A stretch of 64,000 bases of DNA, from NCBI GenBank assembly GCA_963850915.1, contig CAWKND010000010.1:682001-746000 (forward strand), given 5' to 3'. The position numbers were made by a program, and so were the translations under genes. A model generated the notes under the pieces. That model was not told the DNA's origin, made no database searches, and worked only from the letters and a program-made list of their open reading frames with translations. Positions 48,993 to 58,653 of the stretch are shown in pieces (the stretch's first letter is position 1; each line of letters opens with the position of its first letter). Origin of the DNA: CAVTWH01 sp963850915. Its GTDB lineage: Bacteria; Actinomycetota; Actinomycetes; Mycobacteriales; Micromonosporaceae.

Positions 48993-51900
48993 TTAACCGA
49001 TCGGGTCGGGTACCCGCAGCTGGGCCAGGAGCGCATCGCTCGCCGCCCGCTCGGCCACCTGTGGGGTGGCGTACGCGGCGGCCACCGCCTCCTGCGCGGC
49101 AAGTACCGCCTCGTCGCACGCGCCGGTCGCGGAGAGGCAACTGGCCAGCTCACGCAGGGCGAGTACCCGGCTGCGGACGTCCTCGCCGGGCATCGCGGCG
49201 GCCCGCCGGGCGTACGTCAACGCCTCCGGCAGCCGGTCCACCGCGCGCAGAGCGGCCGCGTAGAGGGCAACTCCCTGGCGGCGCGGGAACAGCAGTGCCA
49301 CTCCGTCCGGCTGCCCGGCGATCGGCTGCAGCAGCTCGATGGCGCGCTCCGGATCGCCGGCCCGCAGCCGTGCGGCACCGAGCAGTACCCGCGGCCCGAC
49401 CTGCGCCGGGTCGAGCGCCCGCTGGGTCTCCACAACGGAGGCGACGTGCTCGGCGTCGGCCTGCGCGCCGGCCGGGTCGCCCAGCTCCAGCCGGACGAAG
49501 CCACGGATCGTGCCGGCCATCCCGATCAGCAGCGGGTGACCGGCCCGCTCGCCGTACTGCAGCGCGTCGGTGAGCAGGTCAAACGCGTGCTCGGGCGAGC
49601 CCAGACCGCGGGCCACCGCACCGCGCGCGACCAGGGCCAGGCCACGCCCCCAGTCGTCGGCCGAGGCGGCGAAGCCCCGGTATGCCTGCCTGGCCTGCCG
49701 GTCGGCCTCGGCCAACTCGCCCATCTCAGCAGCGGCGAACGCCTCGACGGAGCGCAGCGTACCGGTGGCCCACGCCTCGCCGACCCGCTCGCCGAAGGGC
49801 AGGAAGACCCGGGCGAGCCGGCGCGCCTCGGTCAACCGTCCGGCCAGCAGTCGAACAAACGCGGCGGTACCCCGGATCCACGCCCGCCCTACCGGGTCGT
49901 TCAGTTTCGCGAAGAGTCGCGCGGCCTTGGCCAAGGTGGCGTCGGCGCCGGTGAAGTCGCCCCGGGTGACCGTGACCCAGGCTAGGTTCTGCAGCGACCA
50001 GGCCTGGCTGCGCGGATCGTCGGCCTGCACGGCGACCTGGTACGACGCGGCGAAGCGGGTACTCGCGTCGGCCAGCCGGCCACCCAGGAAGTCGGCCATC
50101 CCCAGCCGGCGCATCGCTTCGGCGCGCGCCCCCGGTACCCCCGCCTCCTCGGCCGCGACCAGCGCGTCCTGCCACACCTGGTACGACCGGGGATAGTCAC
50201 CGAGCAGCCGGTGTGACCGCCCGGCCAGCAGCAGCGCCCAGGCCCGCAGCGCCAGGTCGGTACCGGCGTTCGCGATCACCTTCTCGGCCAGCGCCAGCGA
50301 CTGTGCCGGCCGGCCCAGCTCCAACTGCGCCCGCCCCTGTACCAGCTGGTCGACCGGGGCCAGCTCGCCGCCGGACAGCGCGCCGGCCCGCTCGCCGTAC
50401 TGCGCGCCCTGGGCCGGCTCGCCGGTGGCCACCGCGCGCCGGGCCAGCCGGGCCAGCGCCGCGACCCCGAGCGGGGCCACCGACCACACCGGGGAGTCGG
50501 TGCGCAGGCCGACCGCGCCGGCCAGCCCGACCGCCCGCTCGACCTGGTCGGCGACGAACCCGTCCTCGGCCGCACCGACACCGGCAGGTTCGCCGACGGG
50601 AGCGGCCGCGCCGGTTGCCGCGGCCCGCCGCCGGGCATCCGCCGCGGCCGCGCTGGCATCGGCCATCGGCGCCGCCCAGCGCGCCAGGTAGGCGTGGCGT
50701 TCGGCCAGGTCGGCTTTGCCGATCCCGGCGTAGGTGGCCTCCCGCAGCAGCGGGGTGGCGAAGGCAAACCCTTCCCGGGTACGCCGCAGCATGCGCCGCG
50801 TCAACAGCTCCTCGATCGCCCGTTCCCGCTCGACCGCCAGCTCCTCGGTCGGCCGGTCCTCTCGGGCGAAGCGCCGTTCGGCGAGCGCGCCCAGCGCCGG
50901 TGCCGGTACCGCGTCGCCGATCACGGCCGCGTCCCGCAGCGCGTTACGGGCGTCGACCGGCAGCGTGTCGATACGCGCGGCAAGTACCGCGGCCAGGTCC
51001 CGGGAGAGCAGCCGGCCGCCGAGTGAGCCCGCGGTCAGCTTCCATTCGGTGTCGCCGGTGTGCGTGAGTGCGCCGCGCTCGGTCAGCAGCGTGACGAGTT
51101 CCGCCAGGTAGAACGCGTTGCCCTGGGCGGTGGCCAGCAACCGGTCCTCATCTGCCTGGGGCAGCCGGCCGCCGTCGAGGTACGAGCTGAGCAGCCGCGC
51201 CGCGTCCGCCCCGCGCAGCGGCGGCAGCGTACCCACCTCCGCGTCGGCCAGCCTGGTCAGCACACCCGCCGTGCGTACCAGCTCCGGCCGGCCCAGCAGC
51301 AGCACCAGTACCGGCCCGACCAGCCGGGACAGGGTGATCCCGAGCGCGTCCAGCGTCTCCGGGGTGGCGTCGTGCAGGTCGTCCACGATCAGCAGCAGTG
51401 GCGCCTCGGCGGCCAGCGCGATCAACAGGTCGGCGACAGCGACCGGAATGGCATCCCCGGCCAGTCCGTCCCCGGGCGCCGGCAGGTCACTGGTGGCCGG
51501 CAGCTCGCCGACCTGGCTCGGCCGCAGCACGCCGCGGTCGGCCGGCGACTCCGTTCCCTCGCCGAAGCCCAGCAGGGTGAGCAGCTGTTCGGTGGCGATC
51601 GGCGGTGCACCGGGCGCGGTCCGGGCCAGCCGCTGGACGAGCCGGCGCAGCCGCTCCTCGACCTGCTGCCGGGGCTGTGCCGTGCGGCCATCCGACGGCA
51701 GCCCGATCGCCAACCGGACCAGGTCGGCCAGTGGGGCCAGCCGGCGCCGTTCGCCGTAGGCGGCACAGTGCACCGAGAGGGTACGGGCCGCCGCCCGCGC
51801 ACCTGCGAAGTCGTACCGGGCGATGAAGCGCTCCAGCTCGGTGGCGAACCGGGACTTGCCCAGCCCCGCCTCGCCGGTCAGTACGAGTACCCGTGGCTCG

Positions 51901-52652
51901 CTGCGGTCCACCGCCTCCTGCAGCCGGCTGCCGACCCGGGCCAGCTCGGTCTCCCGGCCGACGAACGGCGCCTCGTCGCCCAGCCCCGACCTGGTGCCTG
52001 GCGCGTCCAGCATGCCCAGCAGTTCGTACGTCTCCACCGGGGCGCGCTTGCCCTTCAGCCGCATCGGCCGCAGGTGCCGCCAGGAGGCCAGGTGCCGGGT
52101 GGCCCCCGCGGTGATCTCGCCGGCGTAGACGGTACCCACGGCAGCCGCGTCGGCCAGCCGGGCGGCCGTGTTCACGGTGTCCCCGATGACCGTGTATTCC
52201 AGGGCCGCCTGGACGAGCGCGACAACTTCCCCGGTGTTCAGCCCGACCCGCAGCCCGAGTGGCGCCCCGCCACCACGCTCGTCGTCGAGTACCCGGCGTA
52301 CCGCCCGCTGCATCGACAGCGCTGCGCGGACCGCCCGCTCCGCGTCGTCCTCGTGCGCGACCGGCGCCCCGAAGACCGCCATGATCCCGTCGCCGGTCAG
52401 CTTGTCCACGTGCCCGCCGAACGTCTTCACCGCACCGGCCAGCGCCGCGAGTACCCGGTCGGTGACCGCCCCGACCCGCTCCGGGTCGTGCTCCTCCGAC
52501 CAGGCGGTGAAGTCGGAGAGGTCGCCGAAGAGCACGGTGACCACTCGCCGCTCGGCGGCGGGGGGTGCGGCGGTCGCCGGCAGCGCGGCACCGCAGTTGT
52601 GGCAGAAGCGGGCGCCGGGTACGGCGACCGTGCCACAGACAGGGCAGGTCAC
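48993..52652 (-). CDS. Large cyclase-ATPase-TPR signalling protein
   Basis: The 1,219-residue protein is modular. A zinc ribbon comes first (CPVCG and CHNCG, residues about 3-25), then a class III nucleotide cyclase domain (about 30-205) with metal Asp in LFGDLSDFT and GDGIMAVFG and GDTVNTAARLAD. An AAA/NB-ARC-like ATPase follows (P-loop LTGEAGLGKSRF, near 260; LLIVDDLHD Walker B) and then a long TPR-like helical region (about 650-1200). GTG 52652 overlaps the MBL stop as GTGA and is preferred over TTG 52664. Such multi-domain cyclases are common in actinobacteria; the ligand sensed by the TPR part is unknown. Confidence 0.9.
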   Translation of the reverse strand: MTCPVCGTVAVPGARFCHNCGAALPATAAPPAAERRVVTVLFGDLSDFTAWSEEHDPERVGAVTDRVLAALAGAVKTFGGHVDKLTGDGIMAVFGAPVAHEDDAERAVRAALSMQRAVRRVLDDERGGGAPLGLRVGLNTGEVVALVQAALEYTVIGDTVNTAARLADAAAVGTVYAGEITAGATRHLASWRHLRPMRLKGKRAPVETYELLGMLDAPGTRSGLGDEAPFVGRETELARVGSRLQEAVDRSEPRVLVLTGEAGLGKSRFATELERFIARYDFAGARAAARTLSVHCAAYGERRRLAPLADLVRLAIGLPSDGRTAQPRQQVEERLRRLVQRLARTAPGAPPIATEQLLTLLGFGEGTESPADRGVLRPSQVGELPATSDLPAPGDGLAGDAIPVAVADLLIALAAEAPLLLIVDDLHDATPETLDALGITLSRLVGPVLVLLLGRPELVRTAGVLTRLADAEVGTLPPLRGADAARLLSSYLDGGRLPQADEDRLLATAQGNAFYLAELVTLLTERGALTHTGDTEWKLTAGSLGGRLLSRDLAAVLAARIDTLPVDARNALRDAAVIGDAVPAPALGALAERRFAREDRPTEELAVERERAIEELLTRRMLRRTREGFAFATPLLREATYAGIGKADLAERHAYLARWAAPMADASAAAADARRRAAATGAAAPVGEPAGVGAAEDGFVADQVERAVGLAGAVGLRTDSPVWSVAPLGVAALARLARRAVATGEPAQGAQYGERAGALSGGELAPVDQLVQGRAQLELGRPAQSLALAEKVIANAGTDLALRAWALLLAGRSHRLLGDYPRSYQVWQDALVAAEEAGVPGARAEAMRRLGMADFLGGRLADASTRFAASYQVAVQADDPRSQAWSLQNLAWVTVTRGDFTGADATLAKAARLFAKLNDPVGRAWIRGTAAFVRLLAGRLTEARRLARVFLPFGERVGEAWATGTLRSVEAFAAAEMGELAEADRQARQAYRGFAASADDWGRGLALVARGAVARGLGSPEHAFDLLTDALQYGERAGHPLLIGMAGTIRGFVRLELGDPAGAQADAEHVASVVETQRALDPAQVGPRVLLGAARLRAGDPERAIELLQPIAGQPDGVALLFPRRQGVALYAAALRAVDRLPEALTYARRAAAMPGEDVRSRVLALRELASCLSATGACDEAVLAAQEAVAAAYATPQVAERAASDALLAQLRVPDPIG

Positions 52653-53446
52653 GGTGTGTCCCAACGCACATTTTCCGGGCCTGATTCCCGGTCGCCGTCA
52701 GCCGGCGGTTGACGCAGGTGGGCGAGCTGGGCCCGGACGGAGAGTTCGGCGGCCGGCCAGAGCACCGGGTCGACCTCGGCGTAGACGATTTCGACGATCT
52801 CCCGGGGGGTACGCACGCCCCGCTCCAGCACGGCGCGTACCTGGGCGAGGCGGGCTTCGCGGTGCCGGAGGTAGAAGGTGGCCGCGGCGCCGAGGTCGGC
52901 CAGGGCAGGACCATGCCCCGGGAGTACCGGCAGCGGCCCCAGCGCGACCAGCCGCGCCAGGCTGGACAGGTAGGCGCCCAGGTCACCGTCGGGGTAGGCG
53001 ACCACGGTGGTACCCCGGCCGAGAATGGTGTCCCCGGTCAGTACGGCTGGCTGCCCGTCCAGGTCGACGACGAAGCACACCGAATCGCTGGTGTGCCCGG
53101 GGGTGACCAGCCGGGTCACCCCTGGCGCCTCGGTGAGCAGCGGGGCGCCGGTGATCTCCTGGAACCGGGCCAGCCCCTCGACGTGATCGGGGTGCCCGTG
53201 GGTGGCCAGCACGCCGGTGACCGGCCCGTACTCGGCGACCGCCCGCAGGTGCCCCTCGTCCAGTGGACCGGGGTCGACCACGAGTACCCCGTCGGCTCCG
53301 GCCGGGCGCAGCACCCAGGTGTTCGTACCGTCGAGGGTCATCGGTCCCGGGTTGCCGGCGCGTACCAGCGTCGCCCAGCCGGGCAGGTCATCCGCTGTCG
53401 CCGCAGCCGGCGCCGTCACGTGCGCCGGGCCACCGTTGGCCACCAT
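52649..53446 (-). CDS. MBL-fold metallo-hydrolase (RNase Z/beta-lactamase fold)
   Basis: The zinc motif is THGHPDHVEG, with VTPGHTSDSVCFVV and VLTGDTILGRG supplying further ligands and PVLPGHGPAL the last His. The protein has 265 residues from ATG 53446. The C-terminal winged-helix-like part (TPREIVEIVYAEVDPVLWPAAE) resembles LACTB2-type hydrolases. In M. tuberculosis Rv3677c occupies this position next to crp and ridA. Substrate unknown. Its stop overlaps the cyclase start as GTGA. Confidence 0.9.
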   Translation of the reverse strand: MVANGGPAHVTAPAAATADDLPGWATLVRAGNPGPMTLDGTNTWVLRPAGADGVLVVDPGPLDEGHLRAVAEYGPVTGVLATHGHPDHVEGLARFQEITGAPLLTEAPGVTRLVTPGHTSDSVCFVVDLDGQPAVLTGDTILGRGTTVVAYPDGDLGAYLSSLARLVALGPLPVLPGHGPALADLGAAATFYLRHREARLAQVRAVLERGVRTPREIVEIVYAEVDPVLWPAAELSVRAQLAHLRQPPADGDRESGPENVRWDTP

Positions 53447-53660
53447 GCCAGCGATGGTACGGCCGCCCTGGGACAACCCCCACCGCCCCGGCGCGCCAGC
53501 CAAAACCCGACTCGCAGACCATCCCGCACCTGCCACAACCCGACGCCGAGCCGACCGCCGCGAAGCCAACCCGCCGGCCACAACCCGGCCGCCACATCAC
53601 CCCGCACCGGCCACAACCCGGCCCCGAGCCACAGTCGAGACCGGGGCGGCAGTGCGGGGA

Positions 53661-54122
53661 TCAGCTGCTGACCTCGACGATGACCTCGACCTCGACCGGG
53701 GAGCCCATGGGCAGCTCGGCGACCCCGACGGCGCTGCGGGCGTGCCGGCCGGCCTCGCCGAACACCGCGCCGAACAGCTCGGAGGCGCCGTTGATCACGG
53801 CCGGCTGGCCGGTGAAGCCAGGCGCCGAGGCGACGAAGCCGGTCACCTTGACGATCTTGACGACGGTCTCCAGGCCGACCAGGTTGTCCACGGCGGCGAG
53901 CGCGTTCAGCGCGCACCGGCCGGCCAGCTCCTTGGCCTGCTCGGGGGTGATCTCGGCGCCGACCTTGCCGGTACCCAGCAGCTGGCCCTGGTGGATCGGC
54001 AGCTGGCCGGAGACGTAGACGATCCGGCCGGACTGCACGGCGGGCACGTACGCGGCCAGCGGCGGAACGATCTCCGGCAGCTCCAGGCCCAGCTCGGCGA
54101 GGCGGGCGTACGGGTCGGTCAT
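53661..54122 (-). CDS. RidA-family enamine/imine deaminase
   Basis: RidA proteins hydrolyse reactive 2-aminoacrylate-type intermediates. The 153-residue sequence has the conserved SGRIVYVSGQLP, ALNALAAVDNLVG and MGSPVEVEVIVEV stretches, of the longer actinobacterial (Rv3678c-like) type. Behind GGAGGGGTG its ATG 54122 shares one base with the stop of the DUF4177 gene. The 214 bases after it, up to the MBL start, contain loosely repeated GGCCACAACCCG-like motifs and no gene. Confidence 0.88.
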   Translation of the reverse strand: MTDPYARLAELGLELPEIVPPLAAYVPAVQSGRIVYVSGQLPIHQGQLLGTGKVGAEITPEQAKELAGRCALNALAAVDNLVGLETVVKIVKVTGFVASAPGFTGQPAVINGASELFGAVFGEAGRHARSAVGVAELPMGSPVEVEVIVEVSS

Positions 54123-54295
54123 CACCCCTCCTTGACGCGCTTGAGGTAGGCGACCAGCTGCTCCGGGTTGGGGCCGGGGATCACACTGACCAGCTCCCAG
54201 CCATCCTGACCCCAATTGTCCAGAATCTGCTTCGTCGCGTGCGTCAGTAGCGGCACGGTGACGTACTCCCAGCGGGTGCGGGTCGGCGAGTCCAT
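54122..54295 (-). CDS. Small DUF4177-type protein, 57 aa
   Basis: From ATG 54295 (MDSPTRTRWEYVTVPLL) the 57 residues contain the typical DUF4177 pattern: WEYVTVPL, ILDNWGQDGWELVSVIP and VAYLKR. This short beta-alpha-beta protein is of unknown role and regularly precedes ridA in actinobacteria. The longer frame to 54400 is not supported. It is divergent from the proline-rich membrane protein, about 100 bases away. Confidence 0.8.
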   Translation of the reverse strand: MDSPTRTRWEYVTVPLLTHATKQILDNWGQDGWELVSVIPGPNPEQLVAYLKRVKEG

Positions 54296-54398
54296 TCCGG
54301 CACCATAACGTGTTACCCGCGCGAGCCCGGCAACCACTACCCTGGCTCGCGACGCACGCATAGGCTGACCGGCCGGAAGACGCCAACAAGGTGAGGAC

Positions 54399-55595
54399 AT
54401 GACGCAGCCCCCCGCGCAGTACCCCAGCGGCGACCCCGCACAGCCCGGCTACCCCCAGCAGCCGGCCTACCCGCCACCGGCCGACCCGTACAGCCAGCCA
54501 CCAGCGCAGGCCGAGCAGTACAGCCAGCCGCCGGCGCAGCCGGACCCGTACGCCCAGCCACCGGCCCCGGCCTACCCGCCGACGGCCCAGTACCCGGGCC
54601 CCGGCGGCTACCCGGAGCAGCCCGCGCCGCAGCAGCCCAGCTACGGCCAGCCGCCGGCCCAGCAGCCGAACTACGGCCAGCAGCCGAGCTACGGCCAGCA
54701 GCCGGCCCAGCCGAGCTACGGCCAGCAGCCGGGTTACGGCCAGCAGCCGGGCGGCTACCCGGCCCAGCCGGTCTACCCGCCGGCCAGCGCGCCACCCGCG
54801 TCCGCACCGGTCTACCCGCCGGCCAGCGCACCGCCCGCGTCCGGAGCGCCGGCCTACCCACCGGCGAGTGCGCCGCCCGCGTCCGGACCGCCGGCGCCGA
54901 CCCAGGGTTGGGGCGCACCGGCCCAGCAGGGCTACGGCCAGCCCGGTACCCCGGACTACGGGCAGACCAGCGCCCCGCCGGCCTTCGGGCAGCCCGGCGC
55001 CTTCGGCCAGCCGACCTCGGTCGGTCCGTACGGCCAGGCAAGCGCTCCCCCTGCCTACGGCCAGCAGCCCTTCGGCCAGCCGGGCCAGCCCGGCTACCCG
55101 GGCGCCCCCTTCCAGCCCTACGGCCAGCAGCCGCCGGCGCCGAAGAAGAGCCGTGCGCTGCTCGTCACGCTGATCGTGGTCGGCCTGCTGGTCGTACTCG
55201 GTGGCGGTGGGGTCGGCGCCTACTTCCTGACCCAGGGGAACAAGGAGGCCGGCAAGGGACAGGCGTCGCCGGTACTCGCCGCCGACGGCTTCCTCACCGC
55301 GGTCTACAAGACGCAGGACGCCGTACAGGCGGAGAAGTACGTGTGCGCCGACGCGCTGCAGAAGGCCAAGATCGAGGCGAAGGTCCAGCAGATCAAGGAC
55401 CAGGGCAAGAAGTACGACTCGCCCCGGTACACCTGGAACGCCCCGACGGTCAGCAAGAGCGACAGCAAAGAGGCCACGGTCTCGGTGACGGTCAAGTTGA
55501 GTACCGCCGACGAGCAGGCCGCCCAGCAGAAGCTCCAGTTGATCACGACCAAGGGCGACGGCTGGTTCGTCTGCGATGTGAGCCAGCTCAGCTAA
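54399..55595 (+). CDS. Proline/glutamine/tyrosine-rich single-pass membrane protein
   Basis: The 398-residue protein has a long low-complexity head (about 1-245) built of YGQQP, QPPAQP and YPPASAPPAS motifs, one membrane helix (LLVTLIVVGLLVVLGGGGVGAYFL, about 250-273) and an outer domain of about 120 residues with two cysteines (EKYVCADAL and WFVCDVSQL), resembling DUF4878-type proteins. The ribosome binding site is GTGAGGAC before ATG 54399. Disordered cytoplasmic head plus outer domain suggests an envelope role; function unknown. Confidence 0.85.
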   Translation: MTQPPAQYPSGDPAQPGYPQQPAYPPPADPYSQPPAQAEQYSQPPAQPDPYAQPPAPAYPPTAQYPGPGGYPEQPAPQQPSYGQPPAQQPNYGQQPSYGQQPAQPSYGQQPGYGQQPGGYPAQPVYPPASAPPASAPVYPPASAPPASGAPAYPPASAPPASGPPAPTQGWGAPAQQGYGQPGTPDYGQTSAPPAFGQPGAFGQPTSVGPYGQASAPPAYGQQPFGQPGQPGYPGAPFQPYGQQPPAPKKSRALLVTLIVVGLLVVLGGGGVGAYFLTQGNKEAGKGQASPVLAADGFLTAVYKTQDAVQAEKYVCADALQKAKIEAKVQQIKDQGKKYDSPRYTWNAPTVSKSDSKEATVSVTVKLSTADEQAAQQKLQLITTKGDGWFVCDVSQLS

Positions 55596-55660
55596 GTACC
55601 GGGTGGCGCAGCGCCTGGCCACCAAGCCAATGAAGTCGGCGGGCCAAATACACTCGACGG

Positions 55661-56647
55661 GTGAGCCCTGTACCCGCCGATCAGCCCCGCACCGGGCCGG
55701 CCAACTCCCGTTGGACGGCCCGGCTGCATGTCGTGACCGGGAAGGGCGGGACCGGCAAGACGACGGTGGCCGCGGCGCTCGCCGCCTGCCTGGCCCGGGA
55801 CGGGAAGCGCACGCTGCTCGTCGAGGTGGAGGGGCGGCAGGGCATCGCCCAGCTGTTCGACCTGGCCCCGCTGCCGTACGAGGAGCGCAAGATCCTCTCG
55901 GTACCCGGCGGCGGCGAGGTACGCGCGTTGGCCGTCGACGCCGAAGAGGCGCTGCTGGAGTACCTCGACATGTTCTACAAGCTCGGGCTGGCCGGCCGGG
56001 CGCTGCAGAAGCTGGGCGCCATCGACTTCGCCACCACCATCGCCCCGGGCATGCGTGACGTACTGCTCACCGGCAAGGTGAAGGAGGCGACCACGCGCAG
56101 CGAAGGCGGCCGCCGGTACTACGACGCGGTGATCCTGGACGCCCCGCCCACCGGCCGGATCGGCCGCTTCCTCAATGTCACGGCCGAGGCCGCCCGGCTG
56201 GCCAAGATGGGCCCGATCAAGACGCAGAGCGAGGGCGTCGCCGCGATCCTGCGCTCGCCGATCACCGCTGTGCACCTGGTCACCCTGCTGGAGGAGATGC
56301 CGGTACAGGAGACCGTGGACGCGATGGAGGAGTTGGCCGCGCTGGGCATCCCGATCGGCCAGATCGTGGTCAACCAGACCCACCCGCCGCTGCTGCCGAC
56401 CGGCAAGATCACCCAGGCCCAGCTCAAGCGCGGGCTGGCCGCCGCCGGCCTGCCCGCCGACCGGGAGTTGGTGACCGGGGTGTACGCCGAGGCACAGGAC
56501 TACCTGGTCCGGCAGCACCTGGAGGACACGCTGCGCGCCGAGCTGGCCGCACTGGGCCGGCCGGTGATCGAGTTGCCGCTGCTGCCCGGCGGAGTGAACA
56601 CCGCCACCCTCGGTACCCTCGCCAACGCCCTGGCCGCGATCCGCTGA
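55661..56647 (+). CDS. ArsA/Get3-like ATPase 1
   Basis: This 328-residue ATPase starts at GTG 55661. The deviant P-loop VTGKGGTGKTTV with the signature Lys is followed by switch region VILDAPPTGRIGRFL and VVNQTHPP. It is of the actinobacterial anion-transporter-ATPase-like type and forms a pair with the gene at 56773, as Rv3679 and Rv3680 do in M. tuberculosis; those act together in tolerance to glycerol-derived and nitric stress. No arsenite transporter gene is present. Confidence 0.9.
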   Translation: MSPVPADQPRTGPANSRWTARLHVVTGKGGTGKTTVAAALAACLARDGKRTLLVEVEGRQGIAQLFDLAPLPYEERKILSVPGGGEVRALAVDAEEALLEYLDMFYKLGLAGRALQKLGAIDFATTIAPGMRDVLLTGKVKEATTRSEGGRRYYDAVILDAPPTGRIGRFLNVTAEAARLAKMGPIKTQSEGVAAILRSPITAVHLVTLLEEMPVQETVDAMEELAALGIPIGQIVVNQTHPPLLPTGKITQAQLKRGLAAAGLPADRELVTGVYAEAQDYLVRQHLEDTLRAELAALGRPVIELPLLPGGVNTATLGTLANALAAIR

Positions 56648-56772
56648 GCCCCCGCACGCACCCTGCGCCCAACCAAGGTCGGGCCTGGTCAGAGCCGCGG
56701 CCGGGAGGCAGCGGGGGTGGCGTGCGCGACAGCCCCGGGCGCGTCCAGCGTCTCCCCAGCTAGGCTCGACGC

Positions 56773-57915
56773 GTGCCTCATCCGTGGCTGGACGTCGACG
56801 CCCTGCTCGCCAATCGGGACACCCGTATCGTCGTGTGCTGCGGTGCCGGCGGGGTCGGTAAGACGACCACCGCCGCCGCGATCGGGGTACGGGCGGCCGA
56901 GGAGCACGGGCGGCGGGTCGTCGTACTCACCATCGACCCGGCCCGCCGGCTGGCCCAGGCGCTCGGCCTGACCGAGCTGGACAACACGCCCCGGCCGGTG
57001 AAGGGGCTGCGCCCGGAGGCAACCGGCGAGCTGCTGGCCATGATGCTGGACATGAAGCGCACCTTCGACGAGGTGGTACTCACCCACACCGAGCCACAGC
57101 GCGCCGAGGAGATCTTCGCCAACCCCTTCTACCAGGCGATGAGCTCGACCTTCTCCGGTACCCAGGAGTACATGGCGATGGAGAAGCTGGGGCAGTTGCG
57201 GGCCACCGACGAGTGGGACCTGATCGTGGTGGACACCCCGCCGTCGCGCTCGGCGCTGGACTTCCTGGACGCCCCGCAGCGGCTGGCCCGGTTCCTCGAC
57301 GGGCGGATGCTCAAGATACTGGTGTCGCCGGCCAGGGCCGGTGGGCGCAGCATGTTCAACCTGGTCACCGCCTCGTTCGGGGTGTTCTCCCGGGCGGTAC
57401 AGAAGATCCTGGGTACCCAGCTGCTCAGTGACCTGTCCGGCTTCGTCGGCGCACTGGACTCCACGTTCGGCGGGTTCCGGCAGCGGGCCGACAACACGTA
57501 CAAGATCCTCCAGGCGGCCGAGACCTCGTTCCTGGTGGTGGCGGCGCCCGAGCCGGACGCGATCCGGGAGGCGGGCTACTTCGCCGGTCGGCTGGCAGCT
57601 GAGCAGATGCCGCTGCAGGGGCTGGTACTCAACCGGGTACACGAGGCGGACACGGCCGGGCTGCCGGCTGCCGAGGCGCTGGCCGCCGCGCAGCGACTGG
57701 ACGAGTCGGGGGAGCACGCCGAGACAGCTGCCGCGCTGCGGATACACGCGCAACTGGTGGCCCGGGTGGCGCGCGAGTCGGCGGTCTCCGCCCGCTTCAC
57801 CAACGAGTACCCCCAGGTTCCGCTGGCCACCGTCAGCGCGCAGCCCGCCGATGTCCACGACATCGACGGGCTGCGGAGTATCGCCGCGGCCCTGTGCACA
57901 GGGCCAAGCCGCTGA
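56773..57915 (+). CDS. ArsA/Get3-like ATPase 2
   Basis: This 380-residue partner starts at GTG 56773. P-loop CGAGGVGKTTTAAA, TIDPARRLAQALGL and the switch VVDTPPSRSALDFL are intact. Between them a longer helical insertion (SSTFSGTQEYMAMEKLG) is typical of the second of the paired ATPases. The 125 bases before it hold no gene. It is convergent with whiB, 37 bases apart. Confidence 0.9.
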   Translation: MPHPWLDVDALLANRDTRIVVCCGAGGVGKTTTAAAIGVRAAEEHGRRVVVLTIDPARRLAQALGLTELDNTPRPVKGLRPEATGELLAMMLDMKRTFDEVVLTHTEPQRAEEIFANPFYQAMSSTFSGTQEYMAMEKLGQLRATDEWDLIVVDTPPSRSALDFLDAPQRLARFLDGRMLKILVSPARAGGRSMFNLVTASFGVFSRAVQKILGTQLLSDLSGFVGALDSTFGGFRQRADNTYKILQAAETSFLVVAAPEPDAIREAGYFAGRLAAEQMPLQGLVLNRVHEADTAGLPAAEALAAAQRLDESGEHAETAAALRIHAQLVARVARESAVSARFTNEYPQVPLATVSAQPADVHDIDGLRSIAAALCTGPSR

Positions 57916-57952
57916 TCAGGCCCCGCTCGCGTCCGGCGGAGCCGACCGCGGC

Positions 57953-58252
57953 CTAAGTGATCGAGACCAGCTCCTTGTGCTGCTCCTTGGCGAGCGCGTT
58001 CTCGAACATCCGTCGCCAACTCGACACCGATGGGTGCTGGCGCAGCAGCGCCCGGCGTTCCCGCTCGGTCATCCCACCCCAGACGCCGAACTCGATGCGG
58101 TTGTCGAGCGCGTCAGCCAGGCACTCGTACCGCACCGGGCAGCTACGGCAGATCCGCTTCGCCACGTTCTGCTCGGCGCCCTGTACGAACAGGGCATCCG
58201 GGTCGCCGTTGCGACAAGCGGCCACGCTCGGCCAGTCAGCGATCATCGCCAT
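57953..58252 (-). CDS. WhiB-family iron-sulfur transcription factor
   Basis: WhiB proteins sense redox or NO with a 4Fe-4S cluster. Four cysteines are in place (AACRNG, ICRSCPVRYEC with C-x2-C-x5-C spacing), followed by the G[VI]WGG turn as FGVWGGMTERERR and a basic tail. From ATG 58252 the protein has 99 residues. The order ArsA pair, whiB, PBP matches Rv3679-Rv3682, so it is most likely the WhiB4 counterpart. A GGGGGGA ribosome binding site lies upstream. Confidence 0.92.
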   Translation of the reverse strand: MAMIADWPSVAACRNGDPDALFVQGAEQNVAKRICRSCPVRYECLADALDNRIEFGVWGGMTERERRALLRQHPSVSSWRRMFENALAKEQHKELVSIT

Positions 58253-58653
58253 GTGTGCACGTCCCCCCTTGGTGCTTCTCTCCCCCGGTACGCACGGCAC
58301 GGCCTCTTCGCGGTAGGCCGTCCGGCGGCGTGTCCTCCGTGGCTGGAGGGCACGACTGCTGTAGCGGAATCATCATGCTCCGTAGTCACACGATTACGCA
58401 ACGTCGTCAGGCAAATTCTCTAACCCGGACACAGGCCCCATATCGGTGGGCTGGTTTTCTGGTTTCGCCGCAATCACGAGAGAGTTTGGTGTTTTGCAGG
58501 CATCGCGACCGGCTCCGGGGCAAGATTGGGGAGCACGGAAATCAGATCGACGGAGCGAGGGGTACGCAGAACCGCTGAGAGTGCGCGTCTAACACAACGA
58601 CCGGCGTCCAGAGCAGGACGCGGGTTCCCAGTTGTGTCGCGTACTGTGAGGCG
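58253..58653. promoter_or_regulatory. Divergent control region of whiB and the PBP gene
   Basis: This 400-base gap is clearly poorer in GC than its surroundings around 58370-58520 (for example CAGGCAAATTCTCTAA near 58410). Frames across it are shadows. It should carry promoters for both divergent genes; I cannot assign exact boxes. Confidence 0.5.
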
